Positions 25,364 to 34,068 of a stretch of 64,000 nucleotides of DNA are shown here, one piece after another. The stretch is from positions 1,426,001 through 1,490,000 of the forward strand of contig OZ244794.1 of NCBI GenBank assembly GCA_965219915.1, read 5' to 3'. The notes beneath the pieces were generated by a model. It had not been told where the DNA came from. It worked only from the letters and a program-made list of their open reading frames with translations, and did not search any database. Every line of letters begins with the position of its first letter. Within the stretch, counting starts at the first letter, position 1. Both the position numbers and the translations under genes were made by a program. This DNA is from Bin80 sp965219915. Lineage in GTDB: Bacteria > Bacteroidota > Rhodothermia > Rhodothermales > Bin80.

Positions 25364-26242
25364 ATGAAGTTTTCTTTAATGGATAGACGAACATTTATTA
25401 AATCCTCCATTGCTGTTCCGGCAGCGGTTGGAGTACTCGCTGGCTGCGAACCGGAGACTGAACCCGAAGCAGAGACACCCGAAACAGCTTCAGCCCGCTC
25501 GCTCGAACGGATCGGGGTACAGTTGTACACGGTTAGATATCTCCTGGAAAGCGACTACCAAGGAACGCTCCAGGCAGTGGCTGATGCAGGTTATGATGAG
25601 GTGGAAACCGTGTGGGACGCCGAGCGCAATCCAGACGATATTCGTGCACTTCTGGATGAATTAGGGCTTGCAGCCCCGTCAACACACGTGCCAATTGAGG
25701 CACTCAGGACGAACCTCCCCAGCGTAATTGACACTTCTCAGCGCTTGGGTCACTCCTATATCGTTTGTCCCTGGCTCGCAGAGGATGAACGTACGATGGC
25801 ACATTACAGGGATCATGTGGCTCTCTTCAATGAGGTAGGGGCGGCATGTCAGGAGGCGGGGATACAGTTTGCGTATCATAATCATGAATTTGAGTTCGAG
25901 CCAACCGATGACGGCGTGATCCCTTATGACTTTATGCTTGACGAAACGAACCCAGAACTGGTCAAGATGGAACTAGATCTGTACTGGATCGCCTATGCGA
26001 ACCGTAGTGTCAGCGAATACTTTCAGCGTGATCCTGGGCGGTATCCATTATGCCATATTAAGGATATGGGCCCGGATCGCGGGATGACACCTGTTGGTGA
26101 AGGGCAAATTGATTTTGCCCCGATCCTGGCAGAAAGTGAAACGGCGGGATTGAGGCATTACTTCGTTGAGCATGATCATCCTGAGGATGCGCTGGCTAGC
26201 ATTCGGACAAGTATTACTCACTTAAGATCACTGACATTTTAG
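25364..26242 (+). CDS. Tat-exported TIM-barrel sugar epimerase/isomerase-like protein
   Basis: An AP-endonuclease-2-type TIM barrel of 292 residues from ATG 25364; Met at 25379 (MDRRTFIKSS) is equally plausible, and the open frame reaches 25325. The start carries a Tat motif (DRRTFIKSSIAV) with a lipobox-like AGC. Barrel strands include IGVQLYTVRYLL, YDEVETVWDAE, QFAYHNHEFEFEP, VKMELDLYWIAYA, YPLCHIKDMG and HYFVEHDHPEDAL. Glu, His and Asp residues at the barrel mouth are those that bind a divalent metal in this family. Relatives include inosose and hexulose isomerases, and members next to Gfo/Idh and DUF1080 genes act on keto-sugars. The stop TAG abuts the next ATG. Confidence 0.88.
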   Translation: MKFSLMDRRTFIKSSIAVPAAVGVLAGCEPETEPEAETPETASARSLERIGVQLYTVRYLLESDYQGTLQAVADAGYDEVETVWDAERNPDDIRALLDELGLAAPSTHVPIEALRTNLPSVIDTSQRLGHSYIVCPWLAEDERTMAHYRDHVALFNEVGAACQEAGIQFAYHNHEFEFEPTDDGVIPYDFMLDETNPELVKMELDLYWIAYANRSVSEYFQRDPGRYPLCHIKDMGPDRGMTPVGEGQIDFAPILAESETAGLRHYFVEHDHPEDALASIRTSITHLRSLTF

Positions 26243-27406
26243 ATGGGTTTGGGCAGAAGGCTTAGATATGGTATGGTCGGTGGAGGCCCTGGCGCTTTCA
26301 TTGGCAATGTGCATCGGATGGCCGCTGCACTTGACGGTACGATGGACCTGGTTGCGGGGGCATTCTCCGCCGATGCAGCACGCTCCAAGGATCAGGGAAA
26401 AGCACTTGGACTTAATCCAGAGCGGTCATATGCGTCATTTTCAGCAATGGCAGAGGCGGAGGCTGCGCGTGAAGACGGGATTGATTTTGTGTCAATTGTC
26501 ACTCCAAACCACATGCATTTTCCCGTAGCCAAGACGTTCCTGGAAGCGGGTTTTCATGTTGTATGTGACAAGCCGATGACCAATACGCTGGAAGATGCAG
26601 AGATGCTTTGTCACTTGGCGCGCAAGCATGATCGTGTGTTCGCATTGACACACAACTATACCGGATACCCCATGGTGAAGCAGGCGCGTGCAATGGTTCA
26701 GGAAGGCAAGATTGGGGCGGTACGGAAGATCATTGTCGAATACCCCCAGGGATGGCTTGCTACTCCGCTTGAGCGTTCAGGACACAAACAAGCCGATTGG
26801 CGGACCGATCCTAAGCGTGCCGGCGCTGGTTCCTTGGGAGATATAGGCTCACATGCTGAAAATCTCGCCCGCTACATAACGGGACTGGAGTTGGAAGCTT
26901 TGTGTGCTGACGTGACGACCTTCGTTGAAGGGCGGATCATTGACGATGATGTTAGTATGCTGGTACATTATCGGGGAGGGGCGCGAGGAGTGCTGCATGC
27001 CTCCCAGGTGTCAGTCGGTGAGGAGAACAATCTGAATATCCGGGTACACGGCGAAACAGGGTCGCTCCAGTGGTTTCAGGAGCACCCCAATTGGTTGTAC
27101 TATCGGGAGCTAAGCGGGCCTGAACAGGTATTTAAGCGCGGCAATGACTATTTGGCGGAAGCAGCACAGCGCGGTACGCGGCTTCCAAGTGGTCATCCAG
27201 AAGCGTTTCTGGAGGCATTTGCAAATATTTATTTGAATGCTGGAAGAACGATTGCCGCCCGGATCTCTGGTCAAGACCCAGAACCCGAAGACCTGGATTT
27301 TCCGAGTGTGCAGGATGGGGCTAGGGGTGTGCATTTCATCCTTACGGCATTGAAGAGTGGAAGAGAGCACGGATGGGTTGATGCTGTATATACGCCCCCT
27401 TCTTGA
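26243..27406 (+). CDS. Gfo/Idh/MocA-family oxidoreductase
   Basis: A 387-residue cytoplasmic NAD(P)-dependent oxidoreductase. The N-terminal nucleotide-binding site is RYGMVGGGPGAFIGNVHRMAAAL (~8-30), followed by DFVSIVTPNHMHFPVAKTFLEAG and the conserved lysine motif CDKPMTNTLEDAEML at ~110. The C-terminal substrate domain contains HNYTGYPMVKQARAMV, AGSLGDIGSHAENLARYITGL and LNIRVHGETGSLQWF. Its GAGSLGDIGSH motif places the catalytic His as in inositol-dehydrogenase-like members. It starts right at the stop of the TIM-barrel gene and is part of the operon. A 3-keto-glycoside reductase/dehydrogenase role is inferred from context only. Confidence 0.93.
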   Translation: MGLGRRLRYGMVGGGPGAFIGNVHRMAAALDGTMDLVAGAFSADAARSKDQGKALGLNPERSYASFSAMAEAEAAREDGIDFVSIVTPNHMHFPVAKTFLEAGFHVVCDKPMTNTLEDAEMLCHLARKHDRVFALTHNYTGYPMVKQARAMVQEGKIGAVRKIIVEYPQGWLATPLERSGHKQADWRTDPKRAGAGSLGDIGSHAENLARYITGLELEALCADVTTFVEGRIIDDDVSMLVHYRGGARGVLHASQVSVGEENNLNIRVHGETGSLQWFQEHPNWLYYRELSGPEQVFKRGNDYLAEAAQRGTRLPSGHPEAFLEAFANIYLNAGRTIAARISGQDPEPEDLDFPSVQDGARGVHFILTALKSGREHGWVDAVYTPPS

Positions 27407-27498
27407 GATAAAAAGATCTGCATTGTCATTTTGCTCACGGTACGGGTACGCTGATCTAACGTTGGCATTTCTTTACATCCATTCACTAAACAATATCT

Positions 27499-28497
27499 AT
27501 GGCACGACCTGTAACCCTTTTCACCGGCCAGTGGGCCGACTTGACACTTGAAACACTCGCGAAAAAGGCAGCTTCGTGGGGCTATGATGGTTTGGAATTA
27601 GCCTGTTGGGGAGATCACTTTGACGTACAGCGGGCACTAACCGAATCTGATTACTGTCAGGGTCGGCATGATCTCTTAGCCCGGTATGGCCTGAAAGTGT
27701 ATGCAATAAGCAATCATTTGGTAGGTCAGGCCATTTGTGATAATATTGATCAGCGCCACAAAGCCATTATTCCTGCACATGTATGGGGTGATGGCGTTGG
27801 GTCCGGCGTTCAAGAGAGGGCAGCAGAAGAAATGAAGGACACTGCCAGAGCTGCCGCAAAATTGGGCGTCAAGGTGGTGAATGGTTTTACCGGCAGCAGT
27901 ATCTGGCCATTACTGTATTCTTTTCCACCCAATGACCCCGGGATGATAGAAGCCGGGTTCCAGGACTTTGCAGTCCGATGGAATCCGATCTTGGACGTGT
28001 TCGACGAAGTTGGGGTTCGGTTTGGGCTGGAAGTGCATCCAACAGAGATTGCCTTTGATATTGCGAGCAGTGCGCGTGCGTTGGAGGCAATTGGCCACAG
28101 AAAAGCTTTTGGGTTTAACTATGATCCGAGTCACCTTGGCTACCAGGGCGTAGACTATGTAGCCTTCATAGATCGCTTTGCGGATCGGATTTACCATACA
28201 CATATGAAGGATGTGTGGTGGTCAGATAAGCTGACTGAGGCTGGTGTATTCGGTGGTCATACGGATTTTGGTACTCCGGGAAGATTCTGGGATTTTCGGT
28301 CCATAGGCCGCGGATGTATCAATTTTGAAGAGATCATTCGTGCCTTGAACAGGTCAAATTACGGTGGTCCACTCTCTATCGAATGGGAGGATATTGGTAT
28401 GGATCGAGAGGCAGGTGCTTCGGAAGCCTGCGCGTTTGTTAAGAAAGTGGATTTCAAGCCGTCTGCCGCGGCATTTGATGCAGCGTTTGCGAATTAG
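27499..28497 (+). CDS. TIM-barrel sugar phosphate isomerase/epimerase family protein
   Basis: A second, cytoplasmic AP-endonuclease-2-type TIM barrel of 332 residues without a signal peptide. Strands and likely metal ligands are seen at VTLFTGQWADLTLETLAKKAASWGYDGLELACWGDH, KVVNGFTGSSIWPLLYSFP, RFGLEVHPTEIAFDI (Glu), FGFNYDPSHLGYQGVDY (Asp/His), IYHTHMKDVWW (His) and GPLSIEWEDIGMD (Glu). Proteins of this group isomerise or epimerise sugars and inositols, and some act as 3-keto-sugar lyases or isomerases. The gap to the upstream oxidoreductase is 92 nt; the 3' end overlaps the FGE-like gene by 20 nt. Confidence 0.88.
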   Translation: MARPVTLFTGQWADLTLETLAKKAASWGYDGLELACWGDHFDVQRALTESDYCQGRHDLLARYGLKVYAISNHLVGQAICDNIDQRHKAIIPAHVWGDGVGSGVQERAAEEMKDTARAAAKLGVKVVNGFTGSSIWPLLYSFPPNDPGMIEAGFQDFAVRWNPILDVFDEVGVRFGLEVHPTEIAFDIASSARALEAIGHRKAFGFNYDPSHLGYQGVDYVAFIDRFADRIYHTHMKDVWWSDKLTEAGVFGGHTDFGTPGRFWDFRSIGRGCINFEEIIRALNRSNYGGPLSIEWEDIGMDREAGASEACAFVKKVDFKPSAAAFDAAFAN

Positions 28498-29458
28498 TGT
28501 AGTTAGTATTCTGTTGCTGGGTGCATGCTCCAATTTTGGGACGGCTCAGACAGTCTTTGAATTGGTTAAGGATACCATTCCCGGAACAGAAGTGCACTTT
28601 TCTATGGTTCGCGTGCCGGACGGGTCTTTTATGATTGGTACTCCCGGGGATGAAGAAGGACGGGACGATGATGAGGGTCCGCAACGTGAGATTGCGATCT
28701 CGTCATTCTACATTGGTGTACACGAAGTAACCTACGACGAATTTGTTCTGTTCTCGAGTCGTGATCGCGACAGTCCAGCAAGTGCTCCGGGTGTTGACTT
28801 TGATCCAGATCTAGTGGCTCGTCCAAGTCCACCCTATGAAGATCCAGCGCACGGTATGGGGACCAATGGATACCCAGCTGTCGGTATGACTCAGTGGAGT
28901 GCACTTCAGTATGCACGGTGGCTTTCGGAAAAAACGGGGATATTCTACAGATTACCCACAGAGGCTGAATGGGAGTACGCATGTCGTGCGGGTACCTCAT
29001 CCGAATTCAGTTTTGGAGCATCATTGGATTCGTTGGATACCTATGCGTGGCATTATGGCAACAGCGACGAGACCTACCAGCGCGTAGGTCAAAAGGTGGC
29101 AAACCCTTGGGGAATCTTTGATATGCATGGCAATGTAGCGGAGTGGACGCTGGATGAATACAGCGCTTCTTATTACGAAGGACTGACAGATTCGCTTGCA
29201 ATTGATCCTTGGCAACTCCCGACCCGGTTACATCCTCGCACGGTGCGAGGTGGTGCGTACGACGACAATCCAGATGCACTGCGCTGTGGCGCCCGCCTTC
29301 GTTCAGACCTAGATTGGAAAAGGCGTGATCCCCAGATCCCTCGATCTATGTGGTGGAACACGGACTCTCCCTTTGTTGGATTCAGAATTGTTCGCCCGTT
29401 TGTTCAACCAACGGCAGACGAACAAATGGAGTTCTGGATGACCGCATTGGGAGGGTAA
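28478..29458 (+). CDS. FGE/SUMF1-domain lipoprotein
   Basis: A 326-residue protein from ATG 28478 (MQRLRISVVSILLLGACSNFG), which gives a signal peptide with lipobox LGAC; the open frame extends to 28364 inside the previous gene. Residues ~40-310 form a formylglycine-generating-enzyme-like domain: VRVPDGSFMIGTPGDEEGRDDDEGPQ, FYIGVHEVTYDEF, YRLPTEAEWEYACRAGTSS, NPWGIFDMHGNVAEWTLDEY and RTVRGGAYDDNPDALRCGARL. True FGEs activate sulfatases; many bacterial homologues have other or unknown roles. Only one Cys is present in the canonical active-site stretch (RCGAR), and no sulfatase gene lies nearby, so sulfatase maturation is not supported. Confidence 0.88.
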   Translation: MQRLRISVVSILLLGACSNFGTAQTVFELVKDTIPGTEVHFSMVRVPDGSFMIGTPGDEEGRDDDEGPQREIAISSFYIGVHEVTYDEFVLFSSRDRDSPASAPGVDFDPDLVARPSPPYEDPAHGMGTNGYPAVGMTQWSALQYARWLSEKTGIFYRLPTEAEWEYACRAGTSSEFSFGASLDSLDTYAWHYGNSDETYQRVGQKVANPWGIFDMHGNVAEWTLDEYSASYYEGLTDSLAIDPWQLPTRLHPRTVRGGAYDDNPDALRCGARLRSDLDWKRRDPQIPRSMWWNTDSPFVGFRIVRPFVQPTADEQMEFWMTALGG

Positions 29459-29511
29459 TAGTGCTATTCATTTAGTAAATTAGGTTCGTACTAATCAAAC
29501 TCCAAGAAATA

Positions 29512-30873
29512 ATGGACAAACTCACAGGATCCTTTAATCGCCGCGACTTTGTTAAGAGCGGAGCAGCAGCCGTAGTGGGCACTGCGCTTGCCAGCCAGTT
29601 CCCGCTGAGAGCCAGCGCATTCTATGGCGTTGATGATACAATCAAGGTTGGATTGATTGGTTCTGGAGGTCGGGGCACTGGTGCAGCGCTCCAGGCATTG
29701 AAGGCAGCCTCCAACACTAAATTGGTAGCGGTAGCAGATGCGTTCAGCGATCGTGTTGAGGAGAGCATCAAGAACATGACTGAGCCAGAGGAGGCAGACG
29801 AAGCTACGTTGGATGCAATCAGTCGCATTGATGTGCCGGCTGAGCGACGCTTTGATGGTTTTGATGGATATAAAGAGGTGATTGCTCTTTCCGATGTAGT
29901 GATCCTGACGGCACCTCCCGGTTTTCGGCCAATGCACTTTGAAGCGGCCGTCGATGCGGGGAAGCAGATATTCATGGAGAAGCCAGTCGCCACAGATGCC
30001 CCAGGCATACGTCGTGTATTGGCCGCGGCGCAGAAAGCCAAGGAGAAACAACTCAATGTTGTGGTGGGGCTTCAGCGTCATTATCAAACCGTGTATCGCG
30101 AATGGGTCAAACGCATTCACGAGGGTGCTATCGGAGACATCATACTTGGTCGGGTTTACTGGAATGGCGGAGGTGTCTGGGTTCGCACGAGGAAAGAGTA
30201 CGAGGAGAAGGCTGGCAGGCCACTAACAGAAATGGAGTATCAAATGCGTAATTGGTACTACTTTAATTGGCTATGCGGAGACCACATCGTGGAACAGCAC
30301 ATTCACAATATTGATGTGGGTAATTGGGTGAAGCAAGGGCATCCAGTCAAGGCGCAAGGCCAAGGAGGACGTCAGGTTCGTACAGGAGTGGATCATGGAG
30401 AAATATTTGACCATCATTTTGTGGAGTTTGAGTATGAGGACGGGAGCAGGGTATTGAGTCAGTGCAGGCATATTCCAGATTGCATGAACAGGGTTTCTGA
30501 AGGTTTTCATGGAACCTCAGGTACGGCTCCCTCGCCAGGCGAACTTTATAGCGCTTCGGGCGAGACCATTCTCAAGCACAATGACAAGGGCGACCCAAAC
30601 CCTTACCAAGTGGAGCATGACGAGTTGTTTGCAGCTATCAATGCCGGAAAGTTCAAGTACGCGGATGCGGAGAACGGCGCTGTCGCGACCATGAGTTCCA
30701 TTATGGGGCGAATGGCCACTTATTCGGGTAAGGTGATCACTTGGGATGAGGCTATGGCGAGTGAGCTGGATCTGATGCCACAAACTTATGCCTGGGATGC
30801 GGATCCCCCGGTCCTACCGGATGCGGATGGTTTTTACCCGATCCCAACGCCGGGAGTGACCAAAGCGTTGTAG
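29512..30873 (+). CDS. Tat-exported Gfo/Idh/MocA-family oxidoreductase
   Basis: A 453-residue exported oxidoreductase. The N-terminus SFNRRDFVKSGAAAVVGTALASQFPLRASA is a classical Tat signal. The nucleotide-binding motif follows at ~45 (KVGLIGSGGRGTGAALQAL), with VVILTAPPGFRPMHFEAAVDAGKQIFMEKPVATD holding the EKP motif at ~155. The substrate domain has GDHIVEQHIHNIDVGNWVKQGHPVKAQGQGG and HHFVEFEYEDGSR, a pattern common to Tat-exported Gfo/Idh/MocA proteins of Bacteroidota, Planctomycetota and relatives. It is likely to bind nucleotide before export as a folded protein. It closes the plus-strand operon, 53 nt after the FGE-like gene. Confidence 0.92.
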   Translation: MDKLTGSFNRRDFVKSGAAAVVGTALASQFPLRASAFYGVDDTIKVGLIGSGGRGTGAALQALKAASNTKLVAVADAFSDRVEESIKNMTEPEEADEATLDAISRIDVPAERRFDGFDGYKEVIALSDVVILTAPPGFRPMHFEAAVDAGKQIFMEKPVATDAPGIRRVLAAAQKAKEKQLNVVVGLQRHYQTVYREWVKRIHEGAIGDIILGRVYWNGGGVWVRTRKEYEEKAGRPLTEMEYQMRNWYYFNWLCGDHIVEQHIHNIDVGNWVKQGHPVKAQGQGGRQVRTGVDHGEIFDHHFVEFEYEDGSRVLSQCRHIPDCMNRVSEGFHGTSGTAPSPGELYSASGETILKHNDKGDPNPYQVEHDELFAAINAGKFKYADAENGAVATMSSIMGRMATYSGKVITWDEAMASELDLMPQTYAWDADPPVLPDADGFYPIPTPGVTKAL

Positions 30874-31280
30874 TGGCTTGGCCATACGACTTATTGAGCG
30901 CCTGCTTGAAGTTAAGCATTGGAATGAATGGCGTGCCTTCCTCACCTTAATGAGCCCACGAAGACACTCGATATCCAGTGCAAATCCGTGCTGTTCGAAT
31001 TAGTTTACTTGAGGATAGCAGATCAATTTTCCGGTTTTTGGAATGATCACACGTGGATCATTCCTCAGCGAGAAATTGTGATCAGAGGTCAGTTCATCTC
31101 CATGATTGAACAGAGTCGGACCCTTGATAACCGATGTATCATTCAGTGCCGATGCAAAGTTAATCCGACTTAGGGTGTTGAGTTGTACTTCAAGCTTGCT
31201 GTTTTCTCGGGGCTCTGAGTCGCATTAAGTGTGCATCGTGAACTGTGCTTAGTGAGTAGTCGTTTCTGCACTCGGGGGAG
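30874..31280. repeat. Dispersed repeat copy A with a hairpin
   Basis: The stretch 31025-31200 resembles 42140-42310. On the minus strand both encode related peptides, NDTSVIKGPTLFNHG here and NDTPVIKVPTLFDHG there, interrupted by stops. A perfect 9-bp hairpin GGAATGATC / GATCATTCC lies at 31040-31064 and could end the upstream operon, though no T-run follows. The nature of the ancestral element is unknown. Confidence 0.5.
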
Positions 31281-31628
31281 GGACTCCGCCAACTGCGGGA
31301 CTGGATCTTCGATTCTGCGAGCTGTACCGCCGACTACTTGCAGTCGCCATTGAGGTTCCTAATGGCCCGGTCGTAGATTGCTTCATGGAGCACGGCTTTC
31401 AGGTGTTTACCACCCATCCCAAGCAGTTGGATTGCTTTCGGGATCGGTTTTCGCTAGCCCCAATTACGGCCTGGATGTACGCGTGCTCGCCGATGCCGTC
31501 CGGACCGATCCAAACTATTGCGAAGATTGGATCGGGTAAATGCCGAAATCACGCGGCTACGCGAATGGTATCACATGGCCGATGAGTTGACAGTCAGCGC
31601 ACTCCGTCTGGCGCATCAGGTCTGAATC
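31281..31628 (+). pseudogene. Decayed IS110-family transposase fragment
   Basis: Frame-shifted remnants match the N-terminal DEDD domain of IS110 transposases. About 31352-31450 reads VAIEVPNGPVVDCFMEHG then HPKQLDCFRDRFS. A shift gives VRVLADAVRTDPNYCEDW, and after a stop NAEITRLREWYHMADEL and LRLAHQV. At least two frame changes and several stops show it is dead. The C-terminal transposase half is missing. Confidence 0.75.
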
Positions 31629-31695
31629 AGCCCTGATGCTACCGCCCGCAATTTCCAAACCTCTAGCACCCATTGCCCTTTGTACGCTGAGAATT

Positions 31696-34068
31696 CTATG
31701 GGTCCTCATCCCCAAGCTCACCCAGGACGTCTGGCGTGTCGTCGGGCCTAGGCATACGGTAGCCTACCCGCGGCTCGGTTAGGATGTACGTTGGGTTGTC
31801 CGCATCATCGCCCAGTTTGTCTCGCAGTTTTTTCACGAAAGCCCGAACCCGACGCCTATCTTCGCGACCGGTCAATCGCCACACGGTACGCAACAAGTTT
31901 TCGTAGGTCACTACGCGACCGGCATTGGTCGAAAGAACACGAAGCAGGTCGTACTCAATGGCGGTGAGTTCCAGCGGAACTTCGCTTACGGTAACCCGGC
32001 GTTCTTCGTAGTTAATCACAAGAGCCCCCGACTGGAACATTTCAGGGAATACGTCGCTCTTGCGCAGCGCCGTCTGGATCCTAGCCACCAGCTCCGTGGG
32101 CGAAAACGGCTTGACGATGTAATCGACCGCTCCCATCTCCAAGGCCCTTGCAACCGTTTCATCCCGGCCATAGGCGGACAGGAAGATGACCGGCCGATCC
32201 GCCAGCGCCGGAACCTGTTGCATCAGCTCTATGCCGTCCATCTCGGGCAGCAGAAGGTCCAGCAGGACCAGATGGGGGTCGTGCTCATCAATCAGATCGG
32301 ACACTGCATTCGGGTCGCCTGTGGTAAGCAAACTAAACCCCGCGTCGTTGAGGGTCGCCCGCACGTGCCCTAGAAACTGAGGATCATCGTCCACTGCGAG
32401 TACTAGCGGCTTCCGTCGATCCATGCGCTCTCCATGCGTCGGGATGTCCATCGCGCCATGTTCAATCTCCTCGACCACAGGAATCGTGAAGGTGAACCGG
32501 GTTCCTTGTCCGGGTCCGGCATTCTCGGCTCGGATGCGGCCCCCGTGAGCCTCTACCAATCCCTTGCAGATGGCCAAACCGAGGCCGACGCCCTGCCGTC
32601 GACCCCCGCCCCCGGTGTACTTCTGGAATAGGTACGGCAACTGCTCGGGCGACACACCTTGGCCTTCATCCGTTACCGAAATGGCGACGAAGACCCCATC
32701 ACGCACCGCACCGACATGGATGACTGACGACTCGGGAGCGTACACGGATGCGTTGGAGAAGAGGTTGTTAAGCACCTGAACGATGCGTTGCTCGTCAGCC
32801 ACAACACGGGGCAAGTCCAGCGGCAGGTCGATGCGGATGGTCTGCTTGCCGCCTCCACTTACGAATGTGACCCGAGCCTGCTCCACCAGTTCGGACACCT
32901 GCACCGGCCTGGAGTCGACAGCCAGCGTGCCGGAATCGATGCGCCCCGCATCAAGCAGGTCGCTGATCAGATTGCCCATTTGATCGGCCTGCACTTCGAT
33001 GATCCGGAAGAACTGCTGCATCTCGGTTCGGTCCAGAACGCGCGAGCTACCCAGCACGGTCGCCGCCGAACCCTTGATGGCAGCGAGCGGCGCACGCAGT
33101 TCGTGGCTCACCATGCCCAGAAATTCCGCCCGCAACCGGTTCAGTTCCTGGAACGGCACCAAATCCTGCATGGTGACGATCATCGACTCGACCGCATCGG
33201 CGGTAGAGTGGATCGGGGTGGAGTTGATGAGCATCGTGGTCCTTCGGCCATCGGGAACCGAGAGTACGACCTCCTCGGCACGCATGGTCACAGCGTCGTC
33301 TATCACTCGTTTGATCGGATATTCCGCAAGGGCCACTTCACTCCCGTCGGAGAAGCGGCACGTCAATACCTCTAGCAGCTGCTCCACGCCATGGCCGGGC
33401 ATGCGTAGTCCCTCGACGATCCGCCTCGCCTCCCGATTGAATGACACCGGTTGACCGGTCTTCGCATCAAAGACCACAACACCCACCGGCGACGTGTCGA
33501 CCAGGGCTTCCAAGCTCGACCGCGCCCGCTGCTCGTCTCGGTGCGTACGGGCGTTGGCGATAGCCGCCGCTGCTTGGGAGGCGAACAGCACCAGAACCTC
33601 CTCGTCCTCATCGGTAAACTCAAGACCGCCCTGCTTCCTTCCGAGGAAGAAGGTTCCCACATGCTCGCCGCGGTGACGCATAGGGGTAGCCTGAAACGTC
33701 TTCGGCAGAATCGGGTCCGGGTCGTAGCCAATGGAGCGGATGTAGGTACGCAGGTCTGCCAGCCTGAGCGGCCCTGGAAGATCGCGCAGGTGCTCAAAGA
33801 AACGCAACCCGGGGGGCCACTCCAGCAACTGCCGCTCTTCGTCCAGGCTGAAGCCGGAGGTGACATAGTCCCGCGGCTGCCCCGTCTCATCAATGCTCGT
33901 GATCACGCCGTAGCGGGCGCCGACCAGATCACGCGTGCTAGCCAGGATTTCGTGCAGAACTGTATCGAGATCAAGGCTAGAGTTGACACGCAGAACCGCT
34001 GCGCTCAATCTGGACAGGCGCTCGCGTAGCGCCTGGATCTCTGAGTCCATTTCGTTGGATTTATTCAT
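31696..34068 (-). CDS. One-polypeptide two-component regulator: GAF-PAS-histidine kinase-receiver-winged helix
   Basis: A 790-residue cytoplasmic signalling protein. A short coil (~1-20) leads to a GAF domain (~20-185; ARYGVITSIDETG, FQATPMRHRGEHVGTFFLG) and a PAS-like domain (~190-300; VGVVVFDAKTGQPVSFNREA). The kinase has His322 (MVSHELRAPL), an N-box (VLNNLFSNASVYAPES) and G-boxes (VTDEGQGVS, GVGLGLAICKGLVEAHGG). The receiver (~570-685) has phospho-acceptor Asp604 (LLDLLLPEMDG) and a late Lys (YIVKPFS). An OmpR/PhoB-type winged helix (~690-775) contains ELTAIEYDLLRVL and YENLLRTVWR...RRRVRAFVKKLRDKLG, ending VGYRMP. Kinase and DNA-binding output on one chain is unusual. The gene looks clearly GC-richer than its neighbours, which suggests transfer. 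It is divergent from the Calx-beta giant, so that gene is a possible target. Confidence 0.93.
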   Translation of the reverse strand: MNKSNEMDSEIQALRERLSRLSAAVLRVNSSLDLDTVLHEILASTRDLVGARYGVITSIDETGQPRDYVTSGFSLDEERQLLEWPPGLRFFEHLRDLPGPLRLADLRTYIRSIGYDPDPILPKTFQATPMRHRGEHVGTFFLGRKQGGLEFTDEDEEVLVLFASQAAAAIANARTHRDEQRARSSLEALVDTSPVGVVVFDAKTGQPVSFNREARRIVEGLRMPGHGVEQLLEVLTCRFSDGSEVALAEYPIKRVIDDAVTMRAEEVVLSVPDGRRTTMLINSTPIHSTADAVESMIVTMQDLVPFQELNRLRAEFLGMVSHELRAPLAAIKGSAATVLGSSRVLDRTEMQQFFRIIEVQADQMGNLISDLLDAGRIDSGTLAVDSRPVQVSELVEQARVTFVSGGGKQTIRIDLPLDLPRVVADEQRIVQVLNNLFSNASVYAPESSVIHVGAVRDGVFVAISVTDEGQGVSPEQLPYLFQKYTGGGGRRQGVGLGLAICKGLVEAHGGRIRAENAGPGQGTRFTFTIPVVEEIEHGAMDIPTHGERMDRRKPLVLAVDDDPQFLGHVRATLNDAGFSLLTTGDPNAVSDLIDEHDPHLVLLDLLLPEMDGIELMQQVPALADRPVIFLSAYGRDETVARALEMGAVDYIVKPFSPTELVARIQTALRKSDVFPEMFQSGALVINYEERRVTVSEVPLELTAIEYDLLRVLSTNAGRVVTYENLLRTVWRLTGREDRRRVRAFVKKLRDKLGDDADNPTYILTEPRVGYRMPRPDDTPDVLGELGDEDP

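Noticed and set aside
28364..28477. Earlier start for the FGE-like lipoprotein at 28364
   Set aside because: It would overlap the TIM-barrel gene by 134 nt and bury the lipoprotein signal peptide that begins at 28478.
28478..29458. Sulfatase-activating function for the FGE-like protein
   Set aside because: No sulfatase gene is in the window, and only one Cys lies in the active-site-like stretch; the domain is used for other roles in bacteria.
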